Positions 10,416 through 22,200 of a stretch of DNA of 64,000 nt are shown one piece after another. The notes beneath the pieces were generated by a model. That model was given only the letters and a program-made list of their open reading frames with translations. It was not told the origin of the DNA and did not search any database. Numbering within the stretch: the stretch's first letter is position 1; each line of letters opens with the position of its first letter. This stretch comes from Diphasiastrum complanatum (Eukaryota; Streptophyta; Lycopodiopsida; Lycopodiales; Lycopodiaceae). The stretch is taken from positions 47,102,476 to 47,166,475 of the forward strand of contig CM055107.1 of NCBI GenBank assembly GCA_029204225.1. Direction: 5' to 3'. The position numbers were made by a program, and so were the translations under genes.

Positions 10416-11276
10416 GGATGTGTACTAGGTGATAGCGGGCCTGTGCGTGACGGTTAGGATGAGCAGGATGGCATGATAAAGAACTCGTAGAGGACCGATA
10501 TGTACCGACAAAATGTATGGTATATCGGACCTGTGCGAGCCAAATATCAGAGAGGACGATATGGGGTGACACGTAGGCAGACGTATCGGACCTGTGCGCA
10601 TGGAAGGCGGTAGGAGGAATTTCGATTGTGAAGGACGCGCACAAGTGCGATATGTGGAGCCTAAAAAAAAGTGCAAAAAATTCATCGAAGTTTGTGATTT
10701 TATATCGCGGTTCGCACATGCGAAAGAACGTCCTGTCACATGTGGGAGTTGTATAGACAAATGCGAGAGCGACACGTGTCACCCTGTCACATTACACATG
10801 TGGGATTTGTACGATCAAATGCGAGAGTGACATGTGTTGTCGAGCAAACGAATGAACACACGACACGTGTCCATGTATCATTCACACGTGTGCAGGTGTC
10901 ACCTCACACGTGCCTGTGCCTGTAGTCCAATTGAAAGTTGACACATGTCCTAAGTCCGTTGACCACACATGCAAAAATTTAGTATAAATGGCACGAAAAC
11001 CGATTAATTTTTTACCTTTTCCGTTCTCAAAATTCGTGGCATATTGCTCTTGTGCACGCTCATTGTTGTCCGTTTGCTTGCAACTGTACCTACTCGCGCA
11101 CAAGTGCGATATTCAGTATCCGCCTGCCGTACATATCCCTCTTGTGCGCCATTTTGATAGTTAGTTTTGGTTCAGTTCTCCCTCGCGCACAAGTGCGATA
11201 TTCACGTTATTGCCTGGCCTCTTCCTCATCATCCTCAGGCTTGAGTTCATTTCTTAGTGAATCTGGGATTACTGAA
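10416..11276. promoter_or_regulatory. Divergent intergenic region packed with palindromes and CACGTG boxes
   Basis: It lies between the minus-strand H3-like gene and a plus-strand gene fragment. Four CACGTG cores (10773, 10864, 10885, 10907) fall within 140 bp; CACGTG is the plant G-box bound by bZIP and bHLH factors. A plus-strand TATAAAT at 10983-10989 follows about 70 bp later. The perfect dyad CGCAC-AA-GTGCG occurs three times (10638, 11097, 11186), always followed by 'atat', and TTCGCA-CA-TGCGAA lies near 10714. A 57-bp tandem copy ('acatgtgggagttgta...aaatgcgagagcgacacgtgt') starts near 10738 and 10796, and 'tcggacctgtgcg' occurs twice (about 10537 and 10579). A bidirectional promoter is the simplest reading; function is inferred. 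Confidence 0.5.
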
Positions 11277-11703
11277 AACCTAGACTATTTCCACAGTTTA
11301 TTAGGCCATATCCACATGTTTTCAGGACTACACAACCAAATTCTAACTTATTTTATGACCATTATGTCAGATTCAGAGATATACTTAGTAAGCCTATTTT
11401 CTCCATAGGTCCACTCCAGTACATGCATTACACTGATCTTGTTCATTTCTTCCCAGCTTTCAGACATAGACTGGATAGAATGTTCACCAAATTGTTTGAT
11501 CTTTTCAAAAGCAGTTTAATGTGTCCGTTCTGCAACAAGAAATGTCGATTGGTTGAATTTTAGAGTGGTTTCGTACTTTTCCTGTTAGTTCAGATCCCAG
11601 ATGATGATGAATTTTTTGTTGCTGACCCTCCTTTTGCACCATCCTCTGTTCAGTCAACTATTAAGGATATCAATCACTTTCTTATCGACACTCCTGATAA
11701 GTG
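11277..11703 (+). pseudogene. Unknown gene fragment with a CPFCxxKC zinc-binding-like motif, two exons
   Basis: A 95-codon open frame at 11277-11563 reads PRLFPQFIRPYPHVFRTTQP..., LFYDHYVRFRDILSKPIFSI, HYTDLVHFFPAFRHRLDRMF and SLMCPFCNKKCRLVEF. The motif C-P-F-C-x-x-K-C looks like part of a zinc-binding site. A TAG closes it, and an acceptor-like 'ttagttcag' precedes a second open piece (11592-11703) reading IPDDDEFFVADPPFAPSS and ending DTPDK. The frame lies downstream of the TATA box at 10983. I recognise no family. It is transcribed away from the H3-like gene and may belong to the same unit. Confidence 0.35.
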
Positions 11704-11799
11704 AATTTATTGATGTAAATAGCGATATAACAGGAATCAGTCACAGCAAAAGCGCCATCAGATTCCATCAATGGTACCAAAGATTCCATCAGTGGTATC

Positions 11800-12300
11800 A
11801 TAGCTAAAAGCGCTAAAGATTCTATCAGAACCTCTAGGACATTGGGCAGATACCCCATGTGAAAAATGTCAACTAGTTAAGTTGGTCCAATTGGCAATTT
11901 GGAGGCCAAAGTGAAATTTCAACTTAGAGACTTATTTTTTTATGTCAACAAGGCCTAAAAATAGTGTACTTACTATTTTTAGAAAGTATTCAAGTTGATA
12001 AGTCATATTTGGACCTATTCTAATTGGCTAATGTGGATACATTCTATCTACTCAAGTTAAACTAGGTGTTTGGTGAAGTACCTAGAAGTTACCATTTTAG
12101 GGCAAGTGGCCAAGTGACATTATGGTTGTTATAAGTAGCTATACTAGTATAGAGAACTGATCTTGATGTTCTCATTTTGTATGCATAACTTTTCTCTTTT
12201 GATTCTATGTCCATCTCTTTCATATTTCTCATGATATCTTGAGTTCTAATGTGTAGAATGTAATTTTTCTTGTCAATGTATTTGCATAGATCCATAAGTT
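11800..12300 (+). repeat. LTR-like relative of family A, opposite orientation
   Basis: The words 'ttggaggccaaagtgaaatttcaact', 'agttaccattttagggcaag' and 'tggccaagtgacat' followed by a TATA-like 'gttataagtag' match, with many changes, the reverse complement of 1-620. No coding sequence is attached, so it may be a solo LTR. Boundaries are not visible. Confidence 0.4.
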
Positions 12301-13050
12301 AATCTTTCTAGGGTTATTCACACACCTATGACCAGCTTGTCTTGAATAATTTCATCAGAGGACAAAAATTGGCCAGTGAAACACCAAAATTGTCATTTTT
12401 AGTAAACAACGAAAGCTCTTAATCAAAACATTTGATTAATTTAGAAATTAATGGGAAAAAAAATAAGTGAGCAGAACTCAATCCTTTAACTTGTGCTTCT
12501 ACTCATTGCCCTCCCAACTACTTGTTCTTCTCTCGTGCTCAATCCTTTCTTGCTTATTTTTCATCAGCTTTATTTATTGACTCCACTACAAACGCGAAAT
12601 CTTTTGAAACGGGTCAAAATCCTAAAAAAGAGTAATCATATTTCAATTTTTTAATTTTTTTTCCCAAAAACATGCTTTTTCATGAAAAAATACTAGAAAA
12701 TCACAAAAAAATTTCTTACAAGATATAAGCATTTTGGCCAAAATCATCAATACATCATGTCCAAAAAAAGCAATTTTTTTAAAAAAACTTTAATATTCAA
12801 AGTGAACAAAATATTGACAAACACTTATGATATTTTAATAGTCTAGATTGAATCTCATAAAATAACTCACATAATACATTTGAAGCCAACTACGCTAACT
12901 CCACAAATGTTGAAACACTGAAAATAACTTTCATATTGTTTTTTTGACAATTCAAATTCCAAGGAATTCTCACTAACTTCTCGTTTTGTAAGATAGATAT
13001 TGTGGACTTTCGTAAATGGTTTGTCATTGTTAATTCAAAATTAAATGCAA
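12301..13050. other. AT-rich spacer, no gene seen
   Basis: Long A and T runs and no open frame with protein-like composition. Nothing recognisable until the tail of the minus-strand DUF7869-type gene. Confidence 0.5.
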
Positions 13051-13071
13051 GCACATCCACATTTTCAAGAT

Positions 13072-14856
13072 TTATGTCATCGACTCTTGGTTGGTTCTCA
13101 GTGTTGCACGCTTCCGCTTGCCTCTTGGATCTAATTGCAACATTTCTAGCTCATACCTTCCCAAGAAAGCATTTGTTAAAACGGCATGCATCCAGTGCAC
13201 ACGTATAATCTTGGTGTCATTGCTCTGAATGAAGCCAATCACTTTAGCAATCCAAAATGGATGACTTTCGTTATTTTCCAACGTCAAAAGTGCAATGAGA
13301 CTCCCAATCTTTAATTCATTGAGGTTACCAGACCATTTAGCCTTGGCAGCATTTATAGTTCGTCGACTTTTTCTTGAACCTAATTAAATTTCACGTTCTT
13401 CGTTGTGATGAAGGTTTAAAGACTCAGTCTGTTCTGGAACAACAGAGGAATCAACGACCATTGTTGGAATTGAAGATCTGGTTGGCCATTGAAATTCTTC
13501 AGACAAGTTTGAGTCTCCCAAATCAAGCAAACGTATTTTTTGCTCCTCAAAAAAATCCGTCCACCAATGTCGATCAAACTCGTCCAAAAATTGGTATGCT
13601 GCTTGAATGGTTGTTTCCAAAAAGTTTAACGCCGCAAATGGATCGACTGGCTGGTGTTCCCTTTGAGATTTTTGCTCCTCCAAGACAAAAGTTAGAGGAC
13701 ACAAAGGTGCAAACTTAACTTGAGAAGAAGGCACAAATTGTAAAAAACGGACTCCTTCAGAAGGTAGCCATGCCACTGAGTTAAAGAATTGCTTTCCTCA
13801 CAATAATGTGATGCCACCAACATTATTAGCAATTTTGAATTGATGTTGGAAACTAATATCATTTATTGGTGAGATGCAATGTTCTTCCGACGTTTTGATG
13901 TAATCTCTAAAATCATATGCGCAATGCAATAAAACCACATTTGGTGCAGGGTGTACGAGTCCTTGATAATACTCTGTAAGATTGGTAAAAAAAAGGCTTT
14001 TTTGCGTCTTAGCTTTTTCAAGAAGCAACTGAACATTTGGTCAATTTGATCATGAGTGTGACCCACCAATAAAAATCCTATTTTGATTTTTTTGAAAATC
14101 TTCAGAGCGACTAACATTGATAAATATGCCAACAATGTTTGATTTTTATTTTCTCTAGCAGTATTATCAAGTTGCAAGTAGAGAATCTCAGAAAGACTAT
14201 TACCAAATTCAAGTATTATTTTGTAAATTATGGTAATGGTCAAGTTTGGGTCATTTCAAACGTTTGGATAGTTGAAATACACTTTAGATTGCAAAGTGTC
14301 ATTGAATATAAGAGCACCAACCAAATGAACTTGAATAAAATCAGCTTCGTTTAAATTCTTTAGCACTGTTACAAAATGTGGCATTAGTGTTTTCTTTTGA
14401 TCCATCTCGTCGATTATGAGACTTAAATACTTTTGAGGAAACTCCAAACACTTTTTCCGATGTTTTGCAAGCTTTTGTCTTTTTGTTGTTTGTTGCACTC
14501 TGTGGATTTGAAGTGACTTTGTAATGTCCGCTAAAACAATCACACACACAAAAAAATTAAACTTTTAAGTAATTGGAATCGCAAAAGAGACTTCAAATGA
14601 GTGAAACAAATTTAAATAACAAATAGCTTTTTCTTGGGACGTTTTTGCTTGTTCTCTGAGTGCTTTCAATTGCTCACAGATAGTACAAACAAACATTCAA
14701 GAATTTTTTGGAATTTTTACTAGACCAAAATCTCTCTTCCATAGCTTCACGAAATAGTTCTATCTGCCCTTCTACTCGTGTCCCTATTCTATTCGTCCAT
14801 AGTGAATTTTCAAAATTACTATACGCAAAATTACTAGGTGTTGAAAGTGCAAGCAA
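13072..14856 (-). pseudogene. DUF7869-type element gene, degenerate
   Basis: Read leftward from 14856 the frames include LSLIIDEMDQKKTLMPHF, IQVHLVGALIF, VYFNYPNV, an in-frame TGA, NDPNLTITIIYKIILEFGNS, LYLQLDNTARENKNQTLLAY, KKIKIGFLLVGHTHDQIDQM and, after a frameshift near 13,950, APNVVLLHCAYDFRDYI. The LQLDN..RENKN and GFL.VGHTH..ID..FS segments are the core of the DUF7869 domain, an RNase H-like domain of plant, oomycete and animal proteins often in mobile or multicopy genes. Further on come WLPSEGVRFLQFVP, a linker, and a final HPFWIAKVIGF...VHW segment at 13260-13190, also seen at the C-terminus of such proteins. One stop and at least one frameshift make it non-functional. Adjacent AT-rich DNA shows no clear terminal repeats. 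Confidence 0.75.
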
Positions 14857-14956
14857 AAAAATTTATCGTTTTTTACGTGGTCAAAGAAAAATTTGTAATA
14901 AACAAGAACGTCGTGGTATATCACAAAGGAATTGCAACAAATTTATTCATTAAAAG

Positions 14957-15769
14957 TAGTGATTGTCTAAGATTGGATGCAAGGTAACCTAGTTATTTTC
15001 AAATCCTAGTTGTCTTGGAACCACGACATAATGATTAGCATTTTTTTTTCTTATCTCAAGGATTGAATTGATATTGGTGCATGAGTAGTTTAGTATGACA
15101 ACAATAATAAACATACGTGAAATGATTTTGTGAACTCAATAGGATACTTTTTATATGACTATCATTGTTGGTCCACCATGGAGGTTGAGAGCCTAGGGAT
15201 GCATGCAAGAAAAAAAGATGGACATGAATTTTTTGCTTTAAGTAGTCCTTTAGAACCCAATTTGTACCCTAGATGAACATGTGCATGGTGTTGAGGCCTA
15301 ACAACTCCACTGCCAGAAGAGCTTACTACTCTAGGCATATGCTTATTACTATTGGGAGATCATGATTAAAATCCCAAAGGATATCACTAAGTAGTTGCAA
15401 GTTTATAGGCTAATTTATTGGTTTGCGTGGAAAGCTACTGCCACGTATGCTAAATGAGAGTTGCAGTTTTGACTACACTAATTCACGATGCAAATGCCTG
15501 AGGTGAGGCTGTTTGGCAGGAAACAGTGCCTAGTGTCCAAGCTTTCAAAAGGTTGACCAAGTTGGGCAAAGGGGTTTCCTCTAAAAAAAGAGCTCGATCA
15601 GGTGCAACAAAGCTTCAATTTCTTTTGCCTCAAAAAGCATCTTCAAAGGTTGTCCACAACACGTAATGCCTTGTGCTCAGGTGTCCTTTGTATTTTGGGA
15701 CCACCTCCAGGAGCATAATGTCCATCCAATTTTCTCTCTCCAAGGAACCTGTCATTCTCTCTCCTCTCT
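14957..15769. other. No gene seen
   Basis: No open frame, repeat or motif that I can support. Confidence 0.5.
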
Positions 15770-15892
15770 TCGATGGAATTCACTTTCTTTCTTCTCTCTC
15801 CGGTGGAATGCACGTTCTCTCTCCTCTCTCCGGTGGAATGCACGTTCTCTCCCCAGTGGAATGCACGTTCTCTCTCCTCTCTCCAGTGGAAT
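15770..15892 (+). repeat. Minisatellite, about four units of 24-34 bp
   Basis: The unit 'tggaatgcacgttctctc' plus a CT-rich tail is repeated four times with a shortened third unit and degenerate outer units (starting near 15773, 15807, 15837, 15858 and 15887). Confidence 0.8.
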
Positions 15893-16010
15893 GTGCATGT
15901 GCTATGTGGCAGCCCGTCATTGGCTGTCCACATCCACATTCCACCACAAACGTAAAAAAATTTGCGAAAAAAAAAACTGCAAAAAATTGAAAAAAAAAAA
16001 AAAACTAGTC

Positions 16011-16199
16011 CACACGTACGGTCGTACGGCCGTACCGTATGGCCAAAAAACGAAAAGAAAAAAAAAAAAAAAAACCTTCGCACAATGGCATTATGTAGGG
16101 AAAGGCCCGAAGCCCTCAGGCCTTCCCCCTCGGGCTCCCGCCCTCGGGCAAGGGCCCTCCCATCAAGGAAGGCCCTCAGGCAGGGCCTTCCCCCCCACA
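16011..16199. repeat. Palindrome between poly-A runs, then a GC-rich patch
   Basis: GTACGGCCGTAC at 16024-16035 is a perfect palindrome inside a longer near-dyad (about 16017-16039). A-rich runs flank it (15953-16004 and 16045-16076). From 16095 to 16199 the sequence is GC-rich and repeats 'ccctcgggc', 'ggccttcccc' and 'gccctcaggc', unlike its neighbours. It could be a structured insertion or a fragment of foreign composition. Confidence 0.6.
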
Positions 16200-16859
16200 A
16201 AAGTAAGAAACCACATTAAATTCATAACATTGAGAAGACAAATGTAGAGAAAACAGGAATATTGCACTTGAGCGAGAGGACGATTGTTCGGTAGACCATG
16301 ATAATTGGCTTTGTTAATGGATTCGTGGGGCAAAAATTGATTCTAAGCGTGGACAAAAATTCAATTGTAAATATTGGAAAATAATTTGTAAATAACAGAT
16401 AATAGGAAATATGCTTGAAAATGGCGAATATAAGCCTAGCCTAAGAGCGATAGTTAATTAGCATAGAACATAATTGCAGCGAATCACGATTCGCTGCCCT
16501 GAATCGCTAACAGACCAGAATTTTTTTTTTTCATTTAACTTGGCCGCGGCAGCCCATTCCCGCGCACCAAGGAGAGAGGGAAAAAGTGCATATTGAGAGT
16601 AAATGATGGCGGAAAATTTGAGATTTTATAGGGGAAAACCGACAAGTAGAAGCATATCCCCTGTTAGTAGCCAGAATACTCCTTAAAAATACGCCTTAAG
16701 ATATGAGATTTTTGAGGGAAAGTTTCCCGAACACTGACCAAAGGTCCTTCCCTTGGTGAAACTACCTTAGAGCGCGACATTTTTCGGGACCCTCCCCACA
16801 AAACGCCCCCCCCCCCCCCCTCCAAAAAAACAATCAAATTCAATAATCCACCATTGGCA
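16200..16859. other. No gene seen; contains a 15-C run
   Basis: A run of 15 C lies at 16806-16820. 'gcgaatcacgattcgct' near 16478 is a short inverted repeat. No coding sequence. Confidence 0.5.
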
Positions 16860-19230
16860 CAATAGTTTAAGCCTTAAGGTGAAAGTTGAAAGTGACGCGT
16901 TTGCACGACGTGAAGAATGGACGTGGTCACTGGTTAGTGTCTTGCTATTTTGCAGCTATGTGGGCTGATCGATCTTGAATTTCGACTCACGAAAACTACT
17001 GGGATCGTCGTGTTTCGTTTACCAAAGAACGTGCATCTGCGTGAGCTATTAAGGAAAGATGAATTAATTGCTTTCATGCTATAGCTGACGGCATCAACGA
17101 TCATGCTACGACGACCCATTCATGTCCACCTCCAGAACTTGTAATCGCGGCGTTGTTTCTCCTTCAGAGGTACTCTATGTCGGATTCCCATTGCTTAATC
17201 TCGGCTTGTGATATGTCTGTATTCTAGTTACTAAAAATTATACATCACATTTTCGTCTGAAAGCCCCAAGATCTTCTGTTGAGCTCACCGTTAGTCTGGT
17301 TTCCTTTTGTCTGGTATCTTTTTCGTGCGACCGCGGCAAAATTTTGCATGGATATGTACCTCGGAATATAGTTTGTCTCATTATGCAATTGCGAATGCTG
17401 GAACGAAGATCTAAATAGATATATAAGGTAGATTGTCAATTTCAGGAATGTTTTTGTGCGCATTATATTCACATATAGCATTCTCGACAATATTGCATTC
17501 AATTTAATTGGTGCAGCCACGCTATTGATACTGTTCGTAAACGGAATCTGGTTAAGCTGTTACGTATTAAAAGTTCAGTGAGTGACTCTTGGGATAATGC
17601 TTGACTTGGCAGTAGGTGCTCGAAATTTTGAAAACGAAGGGCCGAACTGCTCGATTAATTTGAAGGAAAGGCGATTTGTAATCCTTAACGTGTCCAACTC
17701 TTATGATTTATGTTCTTCAGAATCAGAGTATCTGAATCAGCGGCCTTCAACTTACATCGTTCTGAAATTGCACTATACAGGTTTGAATATCTATGTCAGC
17801 AGGTAGCTTGTCAGTTTCAGATATATTGATGCGCATTAACACATATCGCAATGTCAACAATATCGCATTCGGTCACCGGTGTTGATTCAGTCGTGTCATT
17901 AAGATTGTTTTTGAATGGAATGAGGTTGAATTATACATATCAACAGATTCACTGATTTAACTAATGCTTAACTAATTTACACCAAGTGATTAATGAACGA
18001 GTGTTTTAGTTTTTTAATTTGATCTATGCCTCTTAATAATTATTAAAAGATTGAAAGTGAAGGGCCGACCTGTCAATGTAATTGAACAAAAGGCGATATG
18101 TAATCCTTCAGGCTTCTAGTATCGAAAGTATATGATCTTCATCGTTCAGAACAACAGTACATGAATCAGCCTTTGATTACGAAGGGGCATGTCTTATATC
18201 GCTGAAAATGGTTCACTATGCAGATTTTGCATCCGCATTTCCGATTTATCAAAAGCACGTCGTAGCAGTATCAGCACATAACCTTGGAACGATCGCGTAA
18301 TTTTTCATCTGTGGCACTGTCCGCTCTTCTCCAGATGTTGGAGATGCATATTATATATGGTTTTGCGTAGGATGTTTGATGTTTGATGCAGAGTCTGTAT
18401 ACATTTTTTTACATCAGGCAAATGCAAATGAGTCAACCTCTCTAACACTGAATAGAACAATAGCGTGATATTTTTGCTTTGGAGTCTTCTGAGGAGGGGA
18501 ATGTTAGATTGCTTTGACCAGACATTCCTCTCTATCAAAATGACCTTAATCTGTGCACAAGTTCATGCTTCATTTCGAGCCTAATTCACTTCGCGGTACG
18601 TATGCATCATTTGGAACAAGTCTTTTGGGAAATTATGAAACAAGAAACACAAGGATATTGAAAGATTGGTCTTCGGAGTTCCGAGGCCATGCCATGGTAT
18701 AAAGAGATGAAGTAAAACAACATAAGGGAAAGATTATCCTTCAATGGCAGTTTATGAAGTCAATTCAATCATCTTGCAAATACGTTAATACGTAAAAGAG
18801 ACTTTGCTTTCCGTTTATACATATCATCGATTCTGCTTCATACTATTCTCCCCATTTATGGCATAACACCCAAGATGTCTTCCGTTCTGATCTTCTTAGA
18901 ACTCCGTGATATAGTGTTACTGCAGAGTCTTGATCGATGACGACTGAATTTAAAAAGGTGAAGATTCTCTAGTACATTACTTCTCTGTTCTGTAGACATC
19001 TTCTTCTACCACTACCGCAGTTGATACAGGAGCAAGTAACCACAAAAATCGTGGTTGCAAGAATTCTGGCCTCATGCAGTGACAGCAGCTTCATCATTAC
19101 TAGTCCCAGCTACCGTTAGCTTATCTATCGGAGGTATCCGAGCTGACATGGTTTCGTAGAGCACGAATCAATGCAACGATTTCATTGGTAATGTTTTGTC
19201 TTTGTGCAGGTATTTCATTCTGCCAACAAG
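16860..19230 (+). promoter_or_regulatory. Upstream region and probable 5' leader intron of the PMT gene
   Basis: No long frame. An acceptor (TTTGTGCAG) at 19201-19209 stands 21 bp before the ATG, so the coding start lies in the second transcribed exon. A plausible first exon ends at 'cttcagag/gtactc' near 17170, preceded by TC-rich sequence; this is inferred. The intervening DNA contains a diverged tandem duplication: 17395-17800 and 17800-18190 share 'gtaatcctt', 'gaagggccga', 'ttgtcaatttcag'-like and 'atctgaatcagc'-like words in the same order. Confidence 0.45.
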
Positions 19231-22200
19231 ATGAGAGAGAGAGATTCAAAGTCCAGCTTATTTTTGGCCGACAAGAAACGACGGATATTTCCTTTGATCT
19301 TCATGGTCATATCTCTCTGCGGTCTGTCTTTCTACCTTGGTGGCGCATTTTGCTGGGAAAAATCAAGATTACTGGATGAAAATAAGGGGCAGAATGATGC
19401 TTCCAAAGTGATCACGCGACTTGGTTGCCAAAGTACTTTCAAGCAGGAGCCGTTTCCAGAATGCAACACTACTATGCAGGACTCGACACCTTGCACCGAC
19501 CCTGAGGTACTTTGAATGTTATGCTGGGGTCTCCCAACTTAGACAACGTACGCATGAACTGGAGTTACATTGTGCTTACAGAATTTTCATATAATGGACT
19601 CAACTTAATGCAGCTTTAGTATTTGATTTCTAGCTAATAAGAAAGATTCCTTGCAATGCCCTGTCATCGTGCTTAAGTTATAACCTTTTAAGATAGTAGA
19701 TACCAACGGTCACGTCAGCTTATACCTTATCATAATCAAGAAAAACTAACTAAAACATTACTGGTCTTCTATGGCAGAGATGGAAGAAGTATGACATACA
19801 TCGCATGGCGTTCAGGGAGAGGCACTGCCCGCCTCAGTCTGAAAGGACAGAATGTTTGATCCCTCCTCCAGTTGGCTACAAAGTTCCTATCCCGTGGCCC
19901 AAGAGCAGAGATGAATGCTGGTACAGGTATTTGTTGTATTTTTGTGACCAATCATCACGAAACAGGAATCACACATTGCTAAGGCATACAGTAATTTAAA
20001 TTAGAACTGGTTTCTGTCACATAAAGGGAGTACAGCTTCTTGCAGAATAGCTGGAAACTATCTCAGATGTAAAGAAATCCAGGGATTGTTTATGACTTTG
20101 TATATAAATTGTTCACCTTATATGCCTAACGATCCAGTTATTGTGCCAATTTCACTTTGTTTTTACCAAGTCAGTTGCAGGTGATGGCTGGGTTTAAAAG
20201 TAAAACATGATTAGCTTGAACGATGGAGTTTAGTTTCGACAGGTTCAAAAGTACCATCATAGGCTTTTTCTGATGGATTCCTTTGGGATGCAGAAATGTT
20301 CCTTATGATTGGATAAACACGCAGAAGGCCAATCAGAACTGGCTGAAGAAGAAAGGGGAAAAGTTCCTCTTTCCTGGTGGTGGAACAATGTTTCCGAATG
20401 GCGTTGGTGAATATCTGGATCAGATGCAGGAGCTTATTCCAGAAATGAAGGATGGACGCATTAGAACTGCTCTTGATACTGGTTGTGGGGTAAGCTGGCA
20501 AAATGTAGCCATGGAAGTAATGTTGCAACCAGGTCATCTAAGAGATGTACTTCTAGCTTTCTTATATGTTTCGGTATATTTCCATGCTTCTGATGTCTTT
20601 AAAAAATGAGAAAACTGGCAGGATATTTGTTTAGACCTTCAAGGCCTTTGGAATAATCTTTCATTTTCTTCTGGTCTATCCAGACTGTGGCAACTAAATA
20701 TTGCTTCATCTACATCACAGGGCATATATTTCATAAAAATGAATGTGTACTACATCGCATTGTCTGAAACAAACTTTTGTTTCATGCTATTGAAGCCTTA
20801 TTTCTCTAACCCTTCTAGGAAAAATGGTTGATGTAAGAATTTAGACTTCATACGATCATTGTGGATTTAGAACTTTTCTATTTAGGTCTATCTGGAATAA
20901 TGCATAAAGTGTTTCAGCACTTAAAGCAACTGGTTCTGATAGTATGTAACTTTGCAGAACCTCTACCATCTTTTGTTCTCTAACTAGGTCACGATCCAAA
21001 TCGGAATACATTCGGAACATCGTTTAATAACACACTCCATTTCAGAACGGGCAAATATGGGTGCAATTACCAATTTCAAAGAGCTCACATGATTTATATT
21101 CTGGAATAGCTAAGTATATCACAAGTGGCATGGAAGCACGTTGATTCCAAACTTGGGTTGCATTTTATCATGTACATTGGAATTATAAGTTTGATCAATC
21201 ATTTGCCTTTCTAAGTGAGATGATGCACTTCAAGGTCTTGGCTTCACTTTGATTAATGACTGCAATAAAACGAGTTGTGTTTCAATTGTTCAGGTAGCTA
21301 GTTGGGGAGGGGGTCTTCTTGATCGAGGAATTTTGACGATGTCACTAGCTCCTAGGGACAATCACGAAGCTCAGGTGCAGTTTGCACTGGAACGAGGGAT
21401 TCCTGCAATTCTGGGCATAATTTCCACACAGCGCTTGCCATATCCAGCCAATGCATTTGATATGGCTCACTGTTCAAGATGCCTTATTCCGTGGGCAGAA
21501 TTTGGTAAGAAGTTCTTTATGCACATTTTATGTCCACACTTGTAGCTCAAGCTTAGATTTTCACCAGAGTTAGAATTCACTTGTCTGGGTTCTGTATATA
21601 TTTTTTTGAATATGGAACTGGAAACCTGAATAAGGATTTCTAGAAAGCAATTATCAATAACAAATGGAGAGGTGCTCTTAGTTGGTAGAACCTTAAAGCT
21701 CTAGCCTGTGTCGGTGATTAGTTATGGCTCGGGCTTTATAACTATGCAACCAAACAGGTAATACTTTGAAGGCTTCAAGATTTAATCTTGTACAAATGTC
21801 AAATAGCTGATCCAACATTTGTTGATAATCAAGAGACATTTTATCTGTTTTTGTAAAAACAGGTGGTGTCTTGCTACTAGAAATAGACAGAGTGCTGCGA
21901 CCTGGGGGTTTCTGGGTGCTTTCTGGACCTCCAATCAATTACCAAGTCCACTGGAAGGGTTGGGAAAGCACTGAAGAGACGCAGAAGGCTAATTTAGATG
22001 CCATTCAAGACCTACTTTCTCGAATGTGTTATAGCCAGTATGCGATGGAAGGTGATATTGCAGTGTGGCAGAAACCTGTGGAGAATAGCTGCTATGAAAA
22101 CAGAGAACCTCTGACACTCCCACCAATATGCGATGATAGCATTGAACCAGACGCTGCATGGTAAGAGTCATTCCAAGAAAATCAGCTTTTCTGTACAGCC

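Noticed and set aside
15643-16247. Long open frames on both strands over the minisatellite and GC-rich patch
   Set aside because: They are low-complexity translations of simple repeats and A-runs (runs of Lys, Phe or Ser-Leu) and not gene-like.
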